Source: Palsa-948 sp964481195 (GTDB lineage Bacteria > Bacteroidota > Bacteroidia > Palsa-948). Taken from it: 64,000 nucleotides of DNA. A program made the translations under genes and the position numbers. The DNA is taken from the NCBI GenBank assembly GCA_964481195.1, contig CAYZTB010000007.1, forward strand, positions 22,892 to 86,891, in the 5' to 3' direction. This document shows positions 7,451-16,546 of the stretch, in pieces (position 1 is the stretch's first letter; the number at the start of each line of letters is the position of its first letter). The notes below the pieces were generated by a model, which was not told the DNA's origin, searched no databases, and worked only from the letters and a program-made list of their open reading frames with translations.

Positions 7451-8229
7451 ACGATACTCAAACGGAAACGATTGCTATGTCTTCAGCACCAACTACGGGA
7501 GCTGAGACTATCATTGAAATAGTTCATCTTAAAAAAAACTTTGGGAGACAAGAGGTTTTGAAAGACGTTTCTTTCTCGCTATTCACAAAAGAAAATCTGG
7601 TGGTTCTCGGTAAGTCGGGTTCAGGGAAATCAGTATTGATAAAATGCATTGTTGGTTTACTGACTCCTGATGGCGGAAGCGTTGACGTGCTTGGAGAAAA
7701 AGTTAAAGAGCTAAACAGAAAATCGCTGGAAAAATTAAGAAGAAAAATAGGATTTCTTTTTCAGAGTGGTGCTTTATATGATTCTATGACCGTAAGACAA
7801 AACTTAGAATTCCCGCTTAGGAGGATCAAAAAAGAATTAGATGAAAAAGCCATTAACGAAAAAGTTCTGGAAGTATTGGAAAATGTTGGTTTGCCGGATG
7901 CGATCAACAAAATGCCCGCACAGCTTTCAGGCGGCATGCGCAAGCGGATCAGCCTGGCCCGCACGGTTGTGGTAGATCCTGTCATCATGCTATATGATGA
8001 GCCTACCACGGGTCTTGACCCGGTAACTTCTGATGAAATAAGTCTACTTATCAACGATATTCAAAAAAAATATAAAACATCTTCCATTATCATCACACAT
8101 GATATTGAATGTGCTCGCACTACAGCAAATCGCCTCCTCTTGCTAAAGGAAGGCCTTGTATATCAAGAAGGAAAACTGGAAGATTTTGAAAATTCATCAG
8201 ACCCATTCACTAAATCATTTTTTAAATAA
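7447..8229 (+). CDS. mlaF: MlaF-type ABC transporter ATPase
   Basis: 260 residues. Walker A GKSGSGKS, Q-loop FLFQSGALYDSMTV, signature LSGGM, Walker B VIMLYDEPTTGLDP and switch histidine IITHD are all present. The LFQSGALYDS and SGGMRKR motifs are typical of the Mla branch. It powers the MlaE permease. It overlaps mlaE by 4 bp and precedes the MCE gene by 9 bp. A 20-residue N-terminal extension before the fold is poorly conserved in appearance. Confidence 0.93.
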   Translation: MNDTQTETIAMSSAPTTGAETIIEIVHLKKNFGRQEVLKDVSFSLFTKENLVVLGKSGSGKSVLIKCIVGLLTPDGGSVDVLGEKVKELNRKSLEKLRRKIGFLFQSGALYDSMTVRQNLEFPLRRIKKELDEKAINEKVLEVLENVGLPDAINKMPAQLSGGMRKRISLARTVVVDPVIMLYDEPTTGLDPVTSDEISLLINDIQKKYKTSSIIITHDIECARTTANRLLLLKEGLVYQEGKLEDFENSSDPFTKSFFK

Positions 8230-8238
8230 TACTTCCTT

Positions 8239-9042
8239 ATGAATACTTCTACTTCTAAATATAAAATACTATTGGGCATGTTTATTGTCGGGGGATTAAC
8301 TCTTTTTGTGCTTGCAGTTTTTATCATTGGGAAACAAAAGAATTTGTTTAGCCCGGTTTTTACCCTTAATACATGTTTTCGTAATATAAGCGGACTACAA
8401 GTTGGGAATAATGTCCGTTTTTCGGGAATTAATGTTGGAACCATAGATGAAATACGAATCATTAATGATTCCACGGCTTTGGTGAGTTTCATCGTTCAAA
8501 AAGAAGTTCAGCAATTTATTAAAACAGATTGCAAGGCTGCAATTGGTTCGGAAGGAATTATTGGAGACCGTCTGCTCATAATCACACAAGGCAATAGCCC
8601 CATTTCTGTAAAAAGTGGGCAGGTGCTTGCGTCTACTGAACCAATTGAAATAGATGCCATTATAACAAAATTAAAAATAACAATAGATAATACCGCCATT
8701 ATTACAGAGCAAATGGCCCAAATACTACTTAAAATAAACAATGGGAAGGGATCACTTGGAAGGTTGATCAAGGATACGGCAATGGCAGAAAATATCAAAC
8801 AAACCATTGTAAACCTTAAACAAAGCAGCAAGGGTTTGGATGAAAACATGAATGCAGCTAAAAATAGTTTTTTACTGAAAGGATATTTTAAGAAAAAAGA
8901 AAGGCAGGAGGCAGAAAAGAAAGCAGCGGAGAAAAACGGAAATGAGAATACAGAAACAAGACGCGAAAAAAGAAAAAGAAAAGCCCAAAAAAAAATGGAT
9001 GATGAAAAGCAAAAAGCTGTCGATATAAATAGCAACAAATAA
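8239..9042 (+). CDS. mlaD: MlaD-type MCE-domain protein
   Basis: 267 residues. One N-terminal membrane helix (residues 9-30) is followed by a single MCE domain (about 35-115), recognisable from FRNISGLQVGNNVRFSGINVG and IGSEGIIGDRLLII. MCE proteins form hexameric rings that carry lipids across the periplasm. The C-terminal 60 residues are highly charged and lysine-rich (KKKERQEAEKKAAEKNG and onward), longer than in E. coli MlaD; a disordered tail. It is the third gene of the operon and is followed 40 bp later by the Omp85-like gene. Confidence 0.92.
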   Translation: MNTSTSKYKILLGMFIVGGLTLFVLAVFIIGKQKNLFSPVFTLNTCFRNISGLQVGNNVRFSGINVGTIDEIRIINDSTALVSFIVQKEVQQFIKTDCKAAIGSEGIIGDRLLIITQGNSPISVKSGQVLASTEPIEIDAIITKLKITIDNTAIITEQMAQILLKINNGKGSLGRLIKDTAMAENIKQTIVNLKQSSKGLDENMNAAKNSFLLKGYFKKKERQEAEKKAAEKNGNENTETRREKRKRKAQKKMDDEKQKAVDINSNK

Positions 9043-9082
9043 TACAAATGAGGAGACTCAGCATTCAAAATGACCATTATCC

Positions 9083-10930
9083 ATGTGGCGAAAAATATAC
9101 CCTCCTGTTATTTATTTTTGCCTTACATTTTCCCTTATTTGTCCTGCTCAGCAAAAAAGTGAAATAAAAAAAGATTCTGCCGGAGTCTATAGAAATATTG
9201 AGTCCCTGTCCAAGAAAAATAAGGTATACAAATTTATTTACGGTCAGTTGTTCAGGACCTTGCCACCCAATGTATCCGGGTCTCTTGTTTCTGAAGTAAA
9301 GAAAAAAATAATAGCCCAACAATATTACAGCAGGTTTGAAGGAAAAATCATCCGGAATATTGAAATAGCCTCTTATGATCCTTTTGGGTATGATTCTAAA
9401 GACACATCACGGGTTCCTCGCAGTCTGCTGGAAAAAGGGGGCAATGCAGTGCATGCAAGATCTATGCATTTAACCATTAAAAAACTTCTGATAGTAAAAA
9501 AAAACGAGCAGTTTGATTCGCTGCGCGTTCGGGAATCAGAGCGTTTGATTCGCAGCCAGCGCTTTATCAATGAGGTGATTTTCCGTCCGGTACTTACGGA
9601 CAAGAACTCCGATTCGGTAGATATCTTTATCCGTGTCTACGATGTATGGAGTATCATTGTTATTACAGATATATCCAAGTTGGGTTTAAGTGTTGATATT
9701 AAAGACAAAAATTTTTTAGGGCTGGGGCATGAATTTCAAAACGTTTACAGCAAGAAGTACAACACGGGAGAAGAAAATTACCGGGCGACATATTTTATTT
9801 CCAATATCCGCAATATGTATATCAGTAGCTTGGTTTCATTTAACATTGATGAGAAAAATAATTACGACCGAATTTTAAGTATCAATCGCCCATTCTACTC
9901 TGCCTTTGCAAAATGGGCAGGAGGCGCTTATTATCAGAAGCACTTTAATAGATCTATCTTATATGATCTGGATTCGATACCATTCAATCAGAATTACAAG
10001 AGCAGGACACATGATTATTGGACGGGGAAAGCCTGGCACATCCAGCGCGGACTAACAGAAAATGCACGTACTACCCAGTTAATTCTTACGGGACGCGTGT
10101 TCAATATTCACTATCTCGAAAAACCCCTTCCGGAATTCGATTCCTTACGAATCTATTCCAACGAGACTTTCTGTTTTGCGTCAATCGGCCTTTCAAGACG
10201 CAGGTATGATCAGGACCGGTATATTTTCAGATATGGCAACATAGAAGATGTTCCTGTTGGCAAAGCGTATTCAATTGTGAGCGGTTATCAAATAAAAAAT
10301 AATACAGGAAGATATTACATGGGAGCACGAGCGTATTGGGGACAATACCATCCTTGGGGATACTTCAGCACCAACATCGAGTATGGAACATTCATTCATA
10401 GATCGAGCCAACAAGAAGGAAGTTTAACATTTGCGGCAAACTATTTCACGAACACATTTAACGTAAGAAAGTGGATGATAAGGCAATTTGTGAAACCTCA
10501 GTGTACATTTGGGTTTAACCGCTTGACCTATGAGAATTTAAGCATTAATAATGAGTTGGGTATCCGCGGATTTAACAGTTTAACCCTTTCGGGAAAATCG
10601 CAAAAAATAGTCATCACTTTGCAAACACAGTCTTACGCACCCTGGAACGTGCTTGGATTTAGATTCGGACCTTATTTCATCAGCTCCTTCGGCATGCTCG
10701 GAACGGATTTGAAGGGCTTTACCCGCAGCCCTGTATATTCTCAATACGGAGTGGGACTTCTGATCCGCAACGAATATCTTATTTACCATTCCATACAAAT
10801 CTCCATTGCATTTTATCCAACCATTCCCGGAACCGGTGATGATATTTTCAAAATTAATCCTGTTAAAACAACCGACTTTGGATTTCGTGATTTTGAAGTC
10901 GGAAGACCCTCAACGGTTCCTTACCAGTAA
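9083..10930 (+). CDS. Omp85/BamA-TamA-like outer-membrane protein linked to Mla
   Basis: 615 residues with a signal peptide (ending near CPAQQ). Residues about 85-200 look like one or two POTRA-like units: GKIIRNIEIASYDPFG, RESERLIRSQRFINEV, SDSVDIFIRVYDVW. The rest is a beta barrel with alternating aromatic strands. LGIRGFN near residue 495 resembles the (V/I)RGF/Y motif of Omp85 loop 6. The C-terminal residues are not a classical aromatic strand end. It is the fourth gene of the Mla unit, where other bacteria place different outer-membrane partners (MlaA) elsewhere. I infer that it is the outer-membrane end of this lipid pathway; it could instead be an assembly factor. Confidence 0.7.
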   Translation: MWRKIYPPVIYFCLTFSLICPAQQKSEIKKDSAGVYRNIESLSKKNKVYKFIYGQLFRTLPPNVSGSLVSEVKKKIIAQQYYSRFEGKIIRNIEIASYDPFGYDSKDTSRVPRSLLEKGGNAVHARSMHLTIKKLLIVKKNEQFDSLRVRESERLIRSQRFINEVIFRPVLTDKNSDSVDIFIRVYDVWSIIVITDISKLGLSVDIKDKNFLGLGHEFQNVYSKKYNTGEENYRATYFISNIRNMYISSLVSFNIDEKNNYDRILSINRPFYSAFAKWAGGAYYQKHFNRSILYDLDSIPFNQNYKSRTHDYWTGKAWHIQRGLTENARTTQLILTGRVFNIHYLEKPLPEFDSLRIYSNETFCFASIGLSRRRYDQDRYIFRYGNIEDVPVGKAYSIVSGYQIKNNTGRYYMGARAYWGQYHPWGYFSTNIEYGTFIHRSSQQEGSLTFAANYFTNTFNVRKWMIRQFVKPQCTFGFNRLTYENLSINNELGIRGFNSLTLSGKSQKIVITLQTQSYAPWNVLGFRFGPYFISSFGMLGTDLKGFTRSPVYSQYGVGLLIRNEYLIYHSIQISIAFYPTIPGTGDDIFKINPVKTTDFGFRDFEVGRPSTVPYQ

Positions 10931-10948
10931 AAAGCACATGCCGGACAT

Positions 10949-11013
10949 GTGTGAATCATACAACACTATAAAAAGCTTATGTATCCTTTTTTAAGCCAGC
11001 CTCTCCATCTTTA
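10949..11013 (+). promoter_or_regulatory. Family I promoter site upstream of the AsmA-like gene
   Basis: GTGTGAATCATACAAC at 10949, second half-site ATGTATC at 10979, and CATCTTTA at 11006-11013. The geometry matches other family I sites. It puts the AsmA-like gene under separate control from the Mla operon just upstream. Confidence 0.5.
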
Positions 11014-11059
11014 CAACTATTTGCAAATAATCACATCCTGTTAATAACTGAAATTACTG

Positions 11060-13396
11060 ATGAATTCAAAATTGAAAAAAGCATTAATTATTACAGCTGT
11101 CACGGGATGTATTATAGTGACAGCTGCTATTTTATTTATATCTCCCTTCACAAAATACTTGATAGAAAAATACGATGAAAAATACGTAGGGAGGAAAATA
11201 GAAGTAAACCGGGCCTATATAAATCTGTTTTCAGGTTACATTTACCTAAGTGGATTTAAATTATATGAATTTAAAAGCGATAGTATCTTTTTTTCAACAA
11301 AGGAGCTAGGCATCAATATTTCGCTTTTAAAACTTTTAACAAAAACATATGAAATAAGTGAACTGACTCTGACAGAACCCAAAGGAATTATTGTTCAAGG
11401 TAAGAAGGTGTTTAATTTTGACGACCTGATCAAAAAGTTTTTTCCGAAAAAAACTGATTCCACTAAAGATCCTCTTCGTTTTAATATTCTTAATATAAAA
11501 ATAAAAAACGGTGAATTCCATTATCGGGAAAAGGTTATTCCTGTAAATTATTTTATCAAGAATGTGAATATTGAAAGCAGCGGGATACGATGGGATGTAG
11601 ATACTGTCTCCGCAAGTTTTTCCTTTTTATCTGGTCCCGGAAAAGGTGAAATTAAAGGCAATTCTACCATCAATGTAAAAAATCTTGACTATTGCCTGGC
11701 TGTTGTTGCAAATAAATTTGACTTGAGTGTTTTAGAACAGTATATCAAAGCCATGTCAATGTATGGAAGCTTTACCGCAAACATGGATGCGGATATTAAA
11801 GCAACAGGAAATCTAAACGATAAAGAAAATGTAAGTGCGAAAGGAGTCCTGACAATTAATGATCTCCATTTTGGGAAAAACTCTCAGGATGATTATACCT
11901 CACTTGAGAAATTAATAGTGTCTATAAAAGAACTGAGTCCACAAAAATACATATACCAGTTTGATTCTGTATCTGTAAAACACTTTTATTTTAAATATGA
12001 ACGATACGACCATTTGGATAATCTGCAAAACATGTTTGGAAGAAATGGCGCCAACATTACCGCTGCTAATGAGGATTCGGAAAAATTTAACCTTGTTATT
12101 GAGATTGCTAAATATGTAGAAGTATTGGTGAAGAAATTTTTCAGTAGCGATTATAAGATTAATCGCATAGCAATTTATGATGCTAATCTGCAGTTCAATG
12201 ATTTTTCAATCAGCGAAAGGTTTTCGATGGCATTAAATCCTCTTTCATTACATGCTGATTCTATCAGTAAGTCTAAACATCGGATAGCAGTACTATGTAG
12301 GTCTGGAATAAAACCTTACGGGAATATATCGGTGAATCTCAGCATCAATCCCAAAGACAGCTCAGATTTTAAAATGCAATATCACCTGGACAAACTACCT
12401 TGTACCTTATTTAATCCTTATATCATTTCTTATACTTCATTCGCATTGAACAGGGGAACCATGGAGTTTAAAGGCAGCTGGAATGTCAAAAAAGGGAATA
12501 TTGAAAGCAATAATCATTTGTTGTTGATTGATCCACGTTCAACAAAGCGAATAAGAAATAAAGATACAAAATGGATTCCCCTGCCATTAATTATGTCATT
12601 CGTTCGTGAACGCGGCAATGTTATTGATTATGAGATCCCTATCAAGGGCAACTTAAAAGACCCGGAATTTCATTTACACGATGTTATTGTAGATGTGCTG
12701 AAAAATATTTTCATAAAGCCTCCCACTACGCCCTACAGACTCCAGGTACAAACCATTGAAACTGAAATTGAGAAATTTCTAACATTAAACTGGGGTATGC
12801 GTGAGGCCTCTCCGTCTAAGAAGGAGGAAGAATTCATAAACAAGATGGTTGATTTTCTTGCAGATAACCCCGAAGCCAGCATAGATGTATATCCCAATCA
12901 ATATGCTCTAAAAGAAAAAGAACATATTTTATTTTTTGAAGCAAAGAAAAAATATTTCCTTCTTATGAATAATAAGAGCCCGGCTGCATTTAATGAAAAT
13001 GATTCACTGGATGTAGATAAAATGTCTGTAAAAAATACACCATTTGTATTGTATTTAGACAAAGTATTAAATGATTCTATGCTGTTCACAATTCAGGCAA
13101 AGTGCGATAGATTTATTGGGGGAAATGTTATTAATTCAAAATTTTCGCAATTAAACAAAGCAAGAGAAGAAGCTTTTATCTTTTACTTCAAAGAAAAGGA
13201 TGTAGATAAACGCGTAAAGATGCACATCGGAGAGAATAACATTCCTTATAACGGATTTTCATTCTATAAAATAAATTACAAAGACGACTTCCCGAAATCT
13301 CTGATAGATGCGCATCAAAAAATGGATGAATTGGACGAGGAAGCCCCAAGAAAGCAATATAAAAAAGAGCGGAGGAAATATAAAGATCCGTCTTAA
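11060..13396 (+). CDS. DUF748 / AsmA-like periplasmic-spanning protein
   Basis: 778 residues. One N-terminal membrane helix (about 8-30) is followed by the start typical of DUF748 proteins: YDEKYVGRKIEVNRAYINLF, YIYLSGFKLYE, FFSTKELGINI, and later FNFDDLIKKF. Long beta-rich repeats follow. Near 505-540 is the AsmA-like C-terminal pattern (LPLIMSFVRERGNVIDYEIP, then GNLKDPEFHL). AsmA-like proteins are proposed to bridge the two membranes and move lipids. Standing right after an Mla operon with an Omp85-like protein, it may serve the same envelope-lipid function, but it has its own promoter. Confidence 0.8.
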   Translation: MNSKLKKALIITAVTGCIIVTAAILFISPFTKYLIEKYDEKYVGRKIEVNRAYINLFSGYIYLSGFKLYEFKSDSIFFSTKELGINISLLKLLTKTYEISELTLTEPKGIIVQGKKVFNFDDLIKKFFPKKTDSTKDPLRFNILNIKIKNGEFHYREKVIPVNYFIKNVNIESSGIRWDVDTVSASFSFLSGPGKGEIKGNSTINVKNLDYCLAVVANKFDLSVLEQYIKAMSMYGSFTANMDADIKATGNLNDKENVSAKGVLTINDLHFGKNSQDDYTSLEKLIVSIKELSPQKYIYQFDSVSVKHFYFKYERYDHLDNLQNMFGRNGANITAANEDSEKFNLVIEIAKYVEVLVKKFFSSDYKINRIAIYDANLQFNDFSISERFSMALNPLSLHADSISKSKHRIAVLCRSGIKPYGNISVNLSINPKDSSDFKMQYHLDKLPCTLFNPYIISYTSFALNRGTMEFKGSWNVKKGNIESNNHLLLIDPRSTKRIRNKDTKWIPLPLIMSFVRERGNVIDYEIPIKGNLKDPEFHLHDVIVDVLKNIFIKPPTTPYRLQVQTIETEIEKFLTLNWGMREASPSKKEEEFINKMVDFLADNPEASIDVYPNQYALKEKEHILFFEAKKKYFLLMNNKSPAAFNENDSLDVDKMSVKNTPFVLYLDKVLNDSMLFTIQAKCDRFIGGNVINSKFSQLNKAREEAFIFYFKEKDVDKRVKMHIGENNIPYNGFSFYKINYKDDFPKSLIDAHQKMDELDEEAPRKQYKKERRKYKDPS

Positions 13397-13443
13397 CTGA
13401 TAGCCCTTCGTGCCGATGTTGATACTTCATAAACTTATTAAAT

Positions 13444-13509
13444 GTGTGAATGATGTAATTTATTTATAAGGTAATGTAATACGTATAGAAGTAGTAATCA
13501 TCACATTTG
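13444..13509 (+). promoter_or_regulatory. Family I promoter site upstream of the small lipoprotein operon
   Basis: GTGTGAATGATGTAAT at 13444, second half-site ATGTAAT at 13474, and CACATTTG at 13502-13509. Near-identical to the YtxH site; TTCATAAAC also precedes both, at different distances. Confidence 0.65.
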
Positions 13510-13548
13510 CCATTCAATAATTAACAACAACCAATAAACTAAATAAAA

Positions 13549-13989
13549 ATGAAAAAATCAATTTACTTCTTCGCTTCAACACTATTTGTGGGAGGAACCA
13601 TCTTCACAAGCTGCAAATCAACTTCTGAAAAAATAGAGACGGCAGAAGCGAATGTAGTTAAAGCTAACCAAGATCTCCATCAGGAAGAACTGGACTATGC
13701 TGCTGCTGTTGAGCAATTCAGAAATGAAACCAATCAACGAATTGCCGAAAATGAAAAGAACATATCTGAACTTAAGAAAAGGACAGAAACTGAAAATATA
13801 GCCATCAAAAAAGAACATCAAAAAAAGATTGGAGAATTGCAGACCGTCAATGATAACCTCAAAGAAAGAATAAACGAATATAAAGATAACAGCAAAGACG
13901 GATGGGAATCATTCAAGCGCGAATTCAACCACGATATGGATGAACTTGGACATGCTTTAAAAAATCTGACAGTAAATAACGAAAAATAA
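13549..13989 (+). CDS. Coiled-coil lipoprotein, function unknown
   Basis: 146 residues. A lipoprotein signal peptide ends with TSC at residues 21-23. The mature part is almost entirely charged coiled coil (ENEKNISELKKRTETENIAI and onward) and ends with GWESFKREFNHDMDELGHAL. It may be an envelope spacer or stress lipoprotein; I cannot name a family. First gene of a five-gene run of small envelope proteins (to 15648) under a strong family I promoter. Confidence 0.75.
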   Translation: MKKSIYFFASTLFVGGTIFTSCKSTSEKIETAEANVVKANQDLHQEELDYAAAVEQFRNETNQRIAENEKNISELKKRTETENIAIKKEHQKKIGELQTVNDNLKERINEYKDNSKDGWESFKREFNHDMDELGHALKNLTVNNEK

Positions 13990-14016
13990 TTCTATCACAA
14001 CACTAAAACTATTTAT

Positions 14017-14175
14017 ATGGGAAACTTACTTTATCTATTCGCGATAATTTTGGTAATTGTATGGGCAATCGGGTTCCTAGGATACCATTCAGGGGGTATT
14101 ATTCACATTCTGCTGGTCGTAGCGCTGATTTCGGTCTTGCTGCGGGTGATTAGGGGAGATAAAATGATTAAATAA
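14017..14175 (+). CDS. lmo0937-family small membrane protein
   Basis: 52 residues: MGNLLYLFAIILVIVWAIGF, then LGYHSGGIIHILLVVALI and a short basic tail. This pattern of two hydrophobic helices around a GYHxGGxIH turn is the lmo0937 (DUF5670) family, very small membrane proteins common among stress-induced genes. Its biochemical role is unknown. It lies 27 bp after the coiled-coil lipoprotein gene in the same run. Confidence 0.85.
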   Translation: MGNLLYLFAIILVIVWAIGFLGYHSGGIIHILLVVALISVLLRVIRGDKMIK

Positions 14176-14194
14176 TAAAATTTAAATAATAATT

Positions 14195-14515
14195 ATGAAA
14201 AAAGTAATCTATTGCTTGTTAATGATTTCATGCTTTCTGACAATCATTCCAAATGGATCAAAGGCAAACTCCGGACCAAAACCGGTGAAAACACAAAATA
14301 CCGGTCCAGCTGCAGAAGCTGAAGCAAACGCTTTAATCACTAGACTGAATGAGATAAATAGCATTGACAAATCAGCAATGAGCAGAAGAGAGAAGAGAGC
14401 GTTGCGAAAAGAAGTTCGTTCGCTAGACAGCAGACTCCGTGTATTAAACGGGGGTATTTATCTATCTGTAGGAACTATTATCCTTATTCTGATATTGCTG
14501 ATAATATTCTTGTAA
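14195..14515 (+). CDS. Small exported protein with C-terminal membrane helix
   Basis: 106 residues. A signal peptide (to about residue 25, ANS) is followed by a basic helix (MSRREKRALRKEVRSLDSRL) and a C-terminal hydrophobic segment (GGIYLSVGTIILILILLIIF). Small proteins of this architecture are frequent in Bacteroidota; I know of no assigned function. It lies 19 bp after the lmo0937-like gene. Confidence 0.75.
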   Translation: MKKVIYCLLMISCFLTIIPNGSKANSGPKPVKTQNTGPAAEAEANALITRLNEINSIDKSAMSRREKRALRKEVRSLDSRLRVLNGGIYLSVGTIILILILLIIFL

Positions 14516-14546
14516 TTACATTCATTTAAACAATTATAACCTAATT

Positions 14547-15422
14547 ATGAAAATAACCATCCTTATAACGGTAGCTTTTGCTACTACTTTCCTAATAACC
14601 TCTTGCAAACAGGAAGAACTCTCTCACGCCCAGCAACTTAATGATTCATTGACTACTGTAATCAATGAACGTGAATCAACCATCAATGACTTTATTGTTT
14701 CCTTCAATGAGATAGAACAAGGGCTGGACTATGTTACGGAGAAACAGAAAGTAATTTATCTGAATACCAGTAAATCAAAAGGAGAACTTGTTGCAGGGCA
14801 AAGAGAACGCATTAATGTTGAGATCGCAGCTATCAACTCTCAGATGGAACAAAATAGTAAAGCAATCTCGGTTTTAACAAGAAAACTTAAAAATTCTGCA
14901 ACCAAAAACTCGCTTCTTGAAAAAACTACTGAAACATTAGAGAATCAATTAGCAGAAAAATATCTTGAACTTGCTTCTTTAAATGATCAACTCAAGCTGC
15001 TTGATATAACGGTTGCGAAATTGCAAACTGCGGTAGACACACTCCTAGTGAAAAACATGGCACAGATTCAAACAATAGATCAAAAAAATTCGACACTTCA
15101 TACTGCTTATTATATAGTGGGTAAAACAAAAGAATTACAAGATGTGAAGATCATTGATAAAAAAGGTGGTTTATTGGGTATAGGAAGAACTTCAAAACTT
15201 ATGTCGAATTTTGACAGTAATAAATTTATTCGTATTGATTATACAAAGACAAACCGTATTCCCATCAATAGCAATAACGTAAATATTATCACAAGTCATC
15301 CTACGGATTCCTATGTGTTTAATAAGGATTCGACTGGTCATGAATTAATCACCAGTCTGAGGATCACAGATCCAGAAAAATTTTGGAGAGCTTCAAAATA
15401 CCTGGTCATAGTAAATAATTAA
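14547..15422 (+). CDS. Coiled-coil lipoprotein (possibly Cbp1-like adhesin annotation)
   Basis: 291 residues. The lipoprotein signal ends ITSC at residue 20. Residues about 25-190 are coiled coil. A globular C-terminal domain follows, with KKGGLLGIGRTSKLMSNFDS, IRIDYTKTNRIPI and a final LRITDPEKFWRASKYLVIV. Proteins with this layout in Bacteroidota are sometimes annotated as Cbp1-type collagen-binding adhesins; I regard that label as doubtful. Probably an envelope protein co-expressed with its neighbours. Confidence 0.7.
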   Translation: MKITILITVAFATTFLITSCKQEELSHAQQLNDSLTTVINERESTINDFIVSFNEIEQGLDYVTEKQKVIYLNTSKSKGELVAGQRERINVEIAAINSQMEQNSKAISVLTRKLKNSATKNSLLEKTTETLENQLAEKYLELASLNDQLKLLDITVAKLQTAVDTLLVKNMAQIQTIDQKNSTLHTAYYIVGKTKELQDVKIIDKKGGLLGIGRTSKLMSNFDSNKFIRIDYTKTNRIPINSNNVNIITSHPTDSYVFNKDSTGHELITSLRITDPEKFWRASKYLVIVNN

Positions 15423-15426
15423 TAAA

Positions 15427-15648
15427 ATGCGAGCAAAAATAATAGGAACTATCCTGGTTATAATTGGATTAATCCTGATAATCTATAACGGCTTTACCTA
15501 CGTAACTACGGAAAAGGTGGTTGATCTCGGTTCAATAAAAATAAATAAGGAAGAGAATCATCCGATTCAATGGTCACCTGTGGTTGGGGGACTATTACTC
15601 GTTGGAGGTGTCCTGCTCATTATCACAACCAAAAAAGGAAAATCGTAA
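15427..15648 (+). CDS. Small two-helix membrane protein (DUF3185-like)
   Basis: 73 residues, two hydrophobic segments (IIGTILVIIGLILIIYNGFT and WSPVVGGLLLVGGVLLIIT) separated by a short polar loop. The pattern resembles DUF3185-type proteins. Function unknown. It starts 4 bp after the previous stop codon, so it is surely cotranscribed, and is the last gene of the run. Confidence 0.7.
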   Translation: MRAKIIGTILVIIGLILIIYNGFTYVTTEKVVDLGSIKINKEENHPIQWSPVVGGLLLVGGVLLIITTKKGKS

Positions 15649-15696
15649 TTCTGATATAATGAAATAGTTATTATGAATTTTAACTACTTTTTTAAA

Positions 15697-15767
15697 ATAG
15701 GAATTATGTAACATATTTTTTAAAATATGTAAGGTCTAACAGAAACAAGATTCTCATATTTACTTTG
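15697..15767 (+). promoter_or_regulatory. Family I promoter site upstream of the LytTR regulator
   Basis: ATGTAAC (15706-15712) and ATGTAAG (15727-15733), 14 bp apart and 21 bp in phase, preceded by GGAAT. CATATTTA (15755-15762) lies at the family I box position and TTACTTTG (15760-15767) just beyond. This would connect the AraC-type layer with the LytTR layer. Confidence 0.55.
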
Positions 15768-15804
15768 TAAAATCATTCATTAAAATTTAATCTTCATAAA
15801 ATCA

Positions 15805-16509
15805 ATGAACTGCATTCTAGTTGACGACAATAAAATGGCCCGAACAGCCATTAAGCTATTAATTGAACAGGTAGATTTTCTTCATTTAAAACAGGAATGC
15901 GCCAACTCGGTGGAGGCTTTCAATTACCTTTTAACTGAAGATGTTGATCTTGTTTTCCTTGACGTTGAAATGCCAGGCATGTCAGGCATTGAACTGGTAA
16001 AAAATCTTGAAAAGCGTCCTATCATTATCCTCATCACATCTAAAAAGGATTATGCTGTCGAAGCCTTTGAATTGAATGTAGCAGATTATATTATCAAGCC
16101 GGTGGATCTACCTCGATTTACAATGGCCGTTTCGAAAGCCAAAGAATTATTTGATAATAAGGATCAGGTGGTGGAGGCTTCTCAAAAAGACAAAGATTAT
16201 ATTTTTGTTCGTTCCAATTCCATTCTTACAAAGATCCAGTTAATTGATATTATTTATATACAAGCGCAAGGGGATTATGTAAATATTTTTACCGAGGAAA
16301 AAGATAAACGCTACACTATACATTGTACGTTGAGGAGCATGGAAGAAAAATTGCCTCCCAGTAAGTTTTACCGTCTTCACCGGTCATATTTGGTTGCCCT
16401 AAACCATATTGATACCGTGGAGGACAATACGGCATATGTTGGAAAAAATTTTCTTCCAATAGGAGAGCAGTTCAAAAAAGTATTGCTTAAAAAACTCAAC
16501 CTTGTTTAA
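15805..16509 (+). CDS. LytTR-family response regulator
   Basis: 234 residues. Receiver domain 1-120 with D7-D8, phospho-acceptor D53 (FLDVEMPG), T77 (LITS) and K98 (IIKP). LytTR DNA-binding domain from about 130 to 234: YIFVRSNSILTKIQLIDIIY, IQAQGDYVNIF, FYRLHRSYLVAL, ending in a basic helix. The family binds two short direct repeats about 12 bp apart and activates transcription. No sensor kinase is next to it. A family I site precedes it, and the first family II promoter lies just downstream. The family II element read in reverse (TTCGTTAAC, 12 bp, ATAGCCGAA) resembles a LytTR binding site, so this is the best candidate regulator for family II. That is inference. Confidence 0.92.
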   Translation: MNCILVDDNKMARTAIKLLIEQVDFLHLKQECANSVEAFNYLLTEDVDLVFLDVEMPGMSGIELVKNLEKRPIIILITSKKDYAVEAFELNVADYIIKPVDLPRFTMAVSKAKELFDNKDQVVEASQKDKDYIFVRSNSILTKIQLIDIIYIQAQGDYVNIFTEEKDKRYTIHCTLRSMEEKLPPSKFYRLHRSYLVALNHIDTVEDNTAYVGKNFLPIGEQFKKVLLKKLNLV

Positions 16510-16546
16510 GCAACTGGTTTATTCGAACTACCGGAATTACTCTTTC

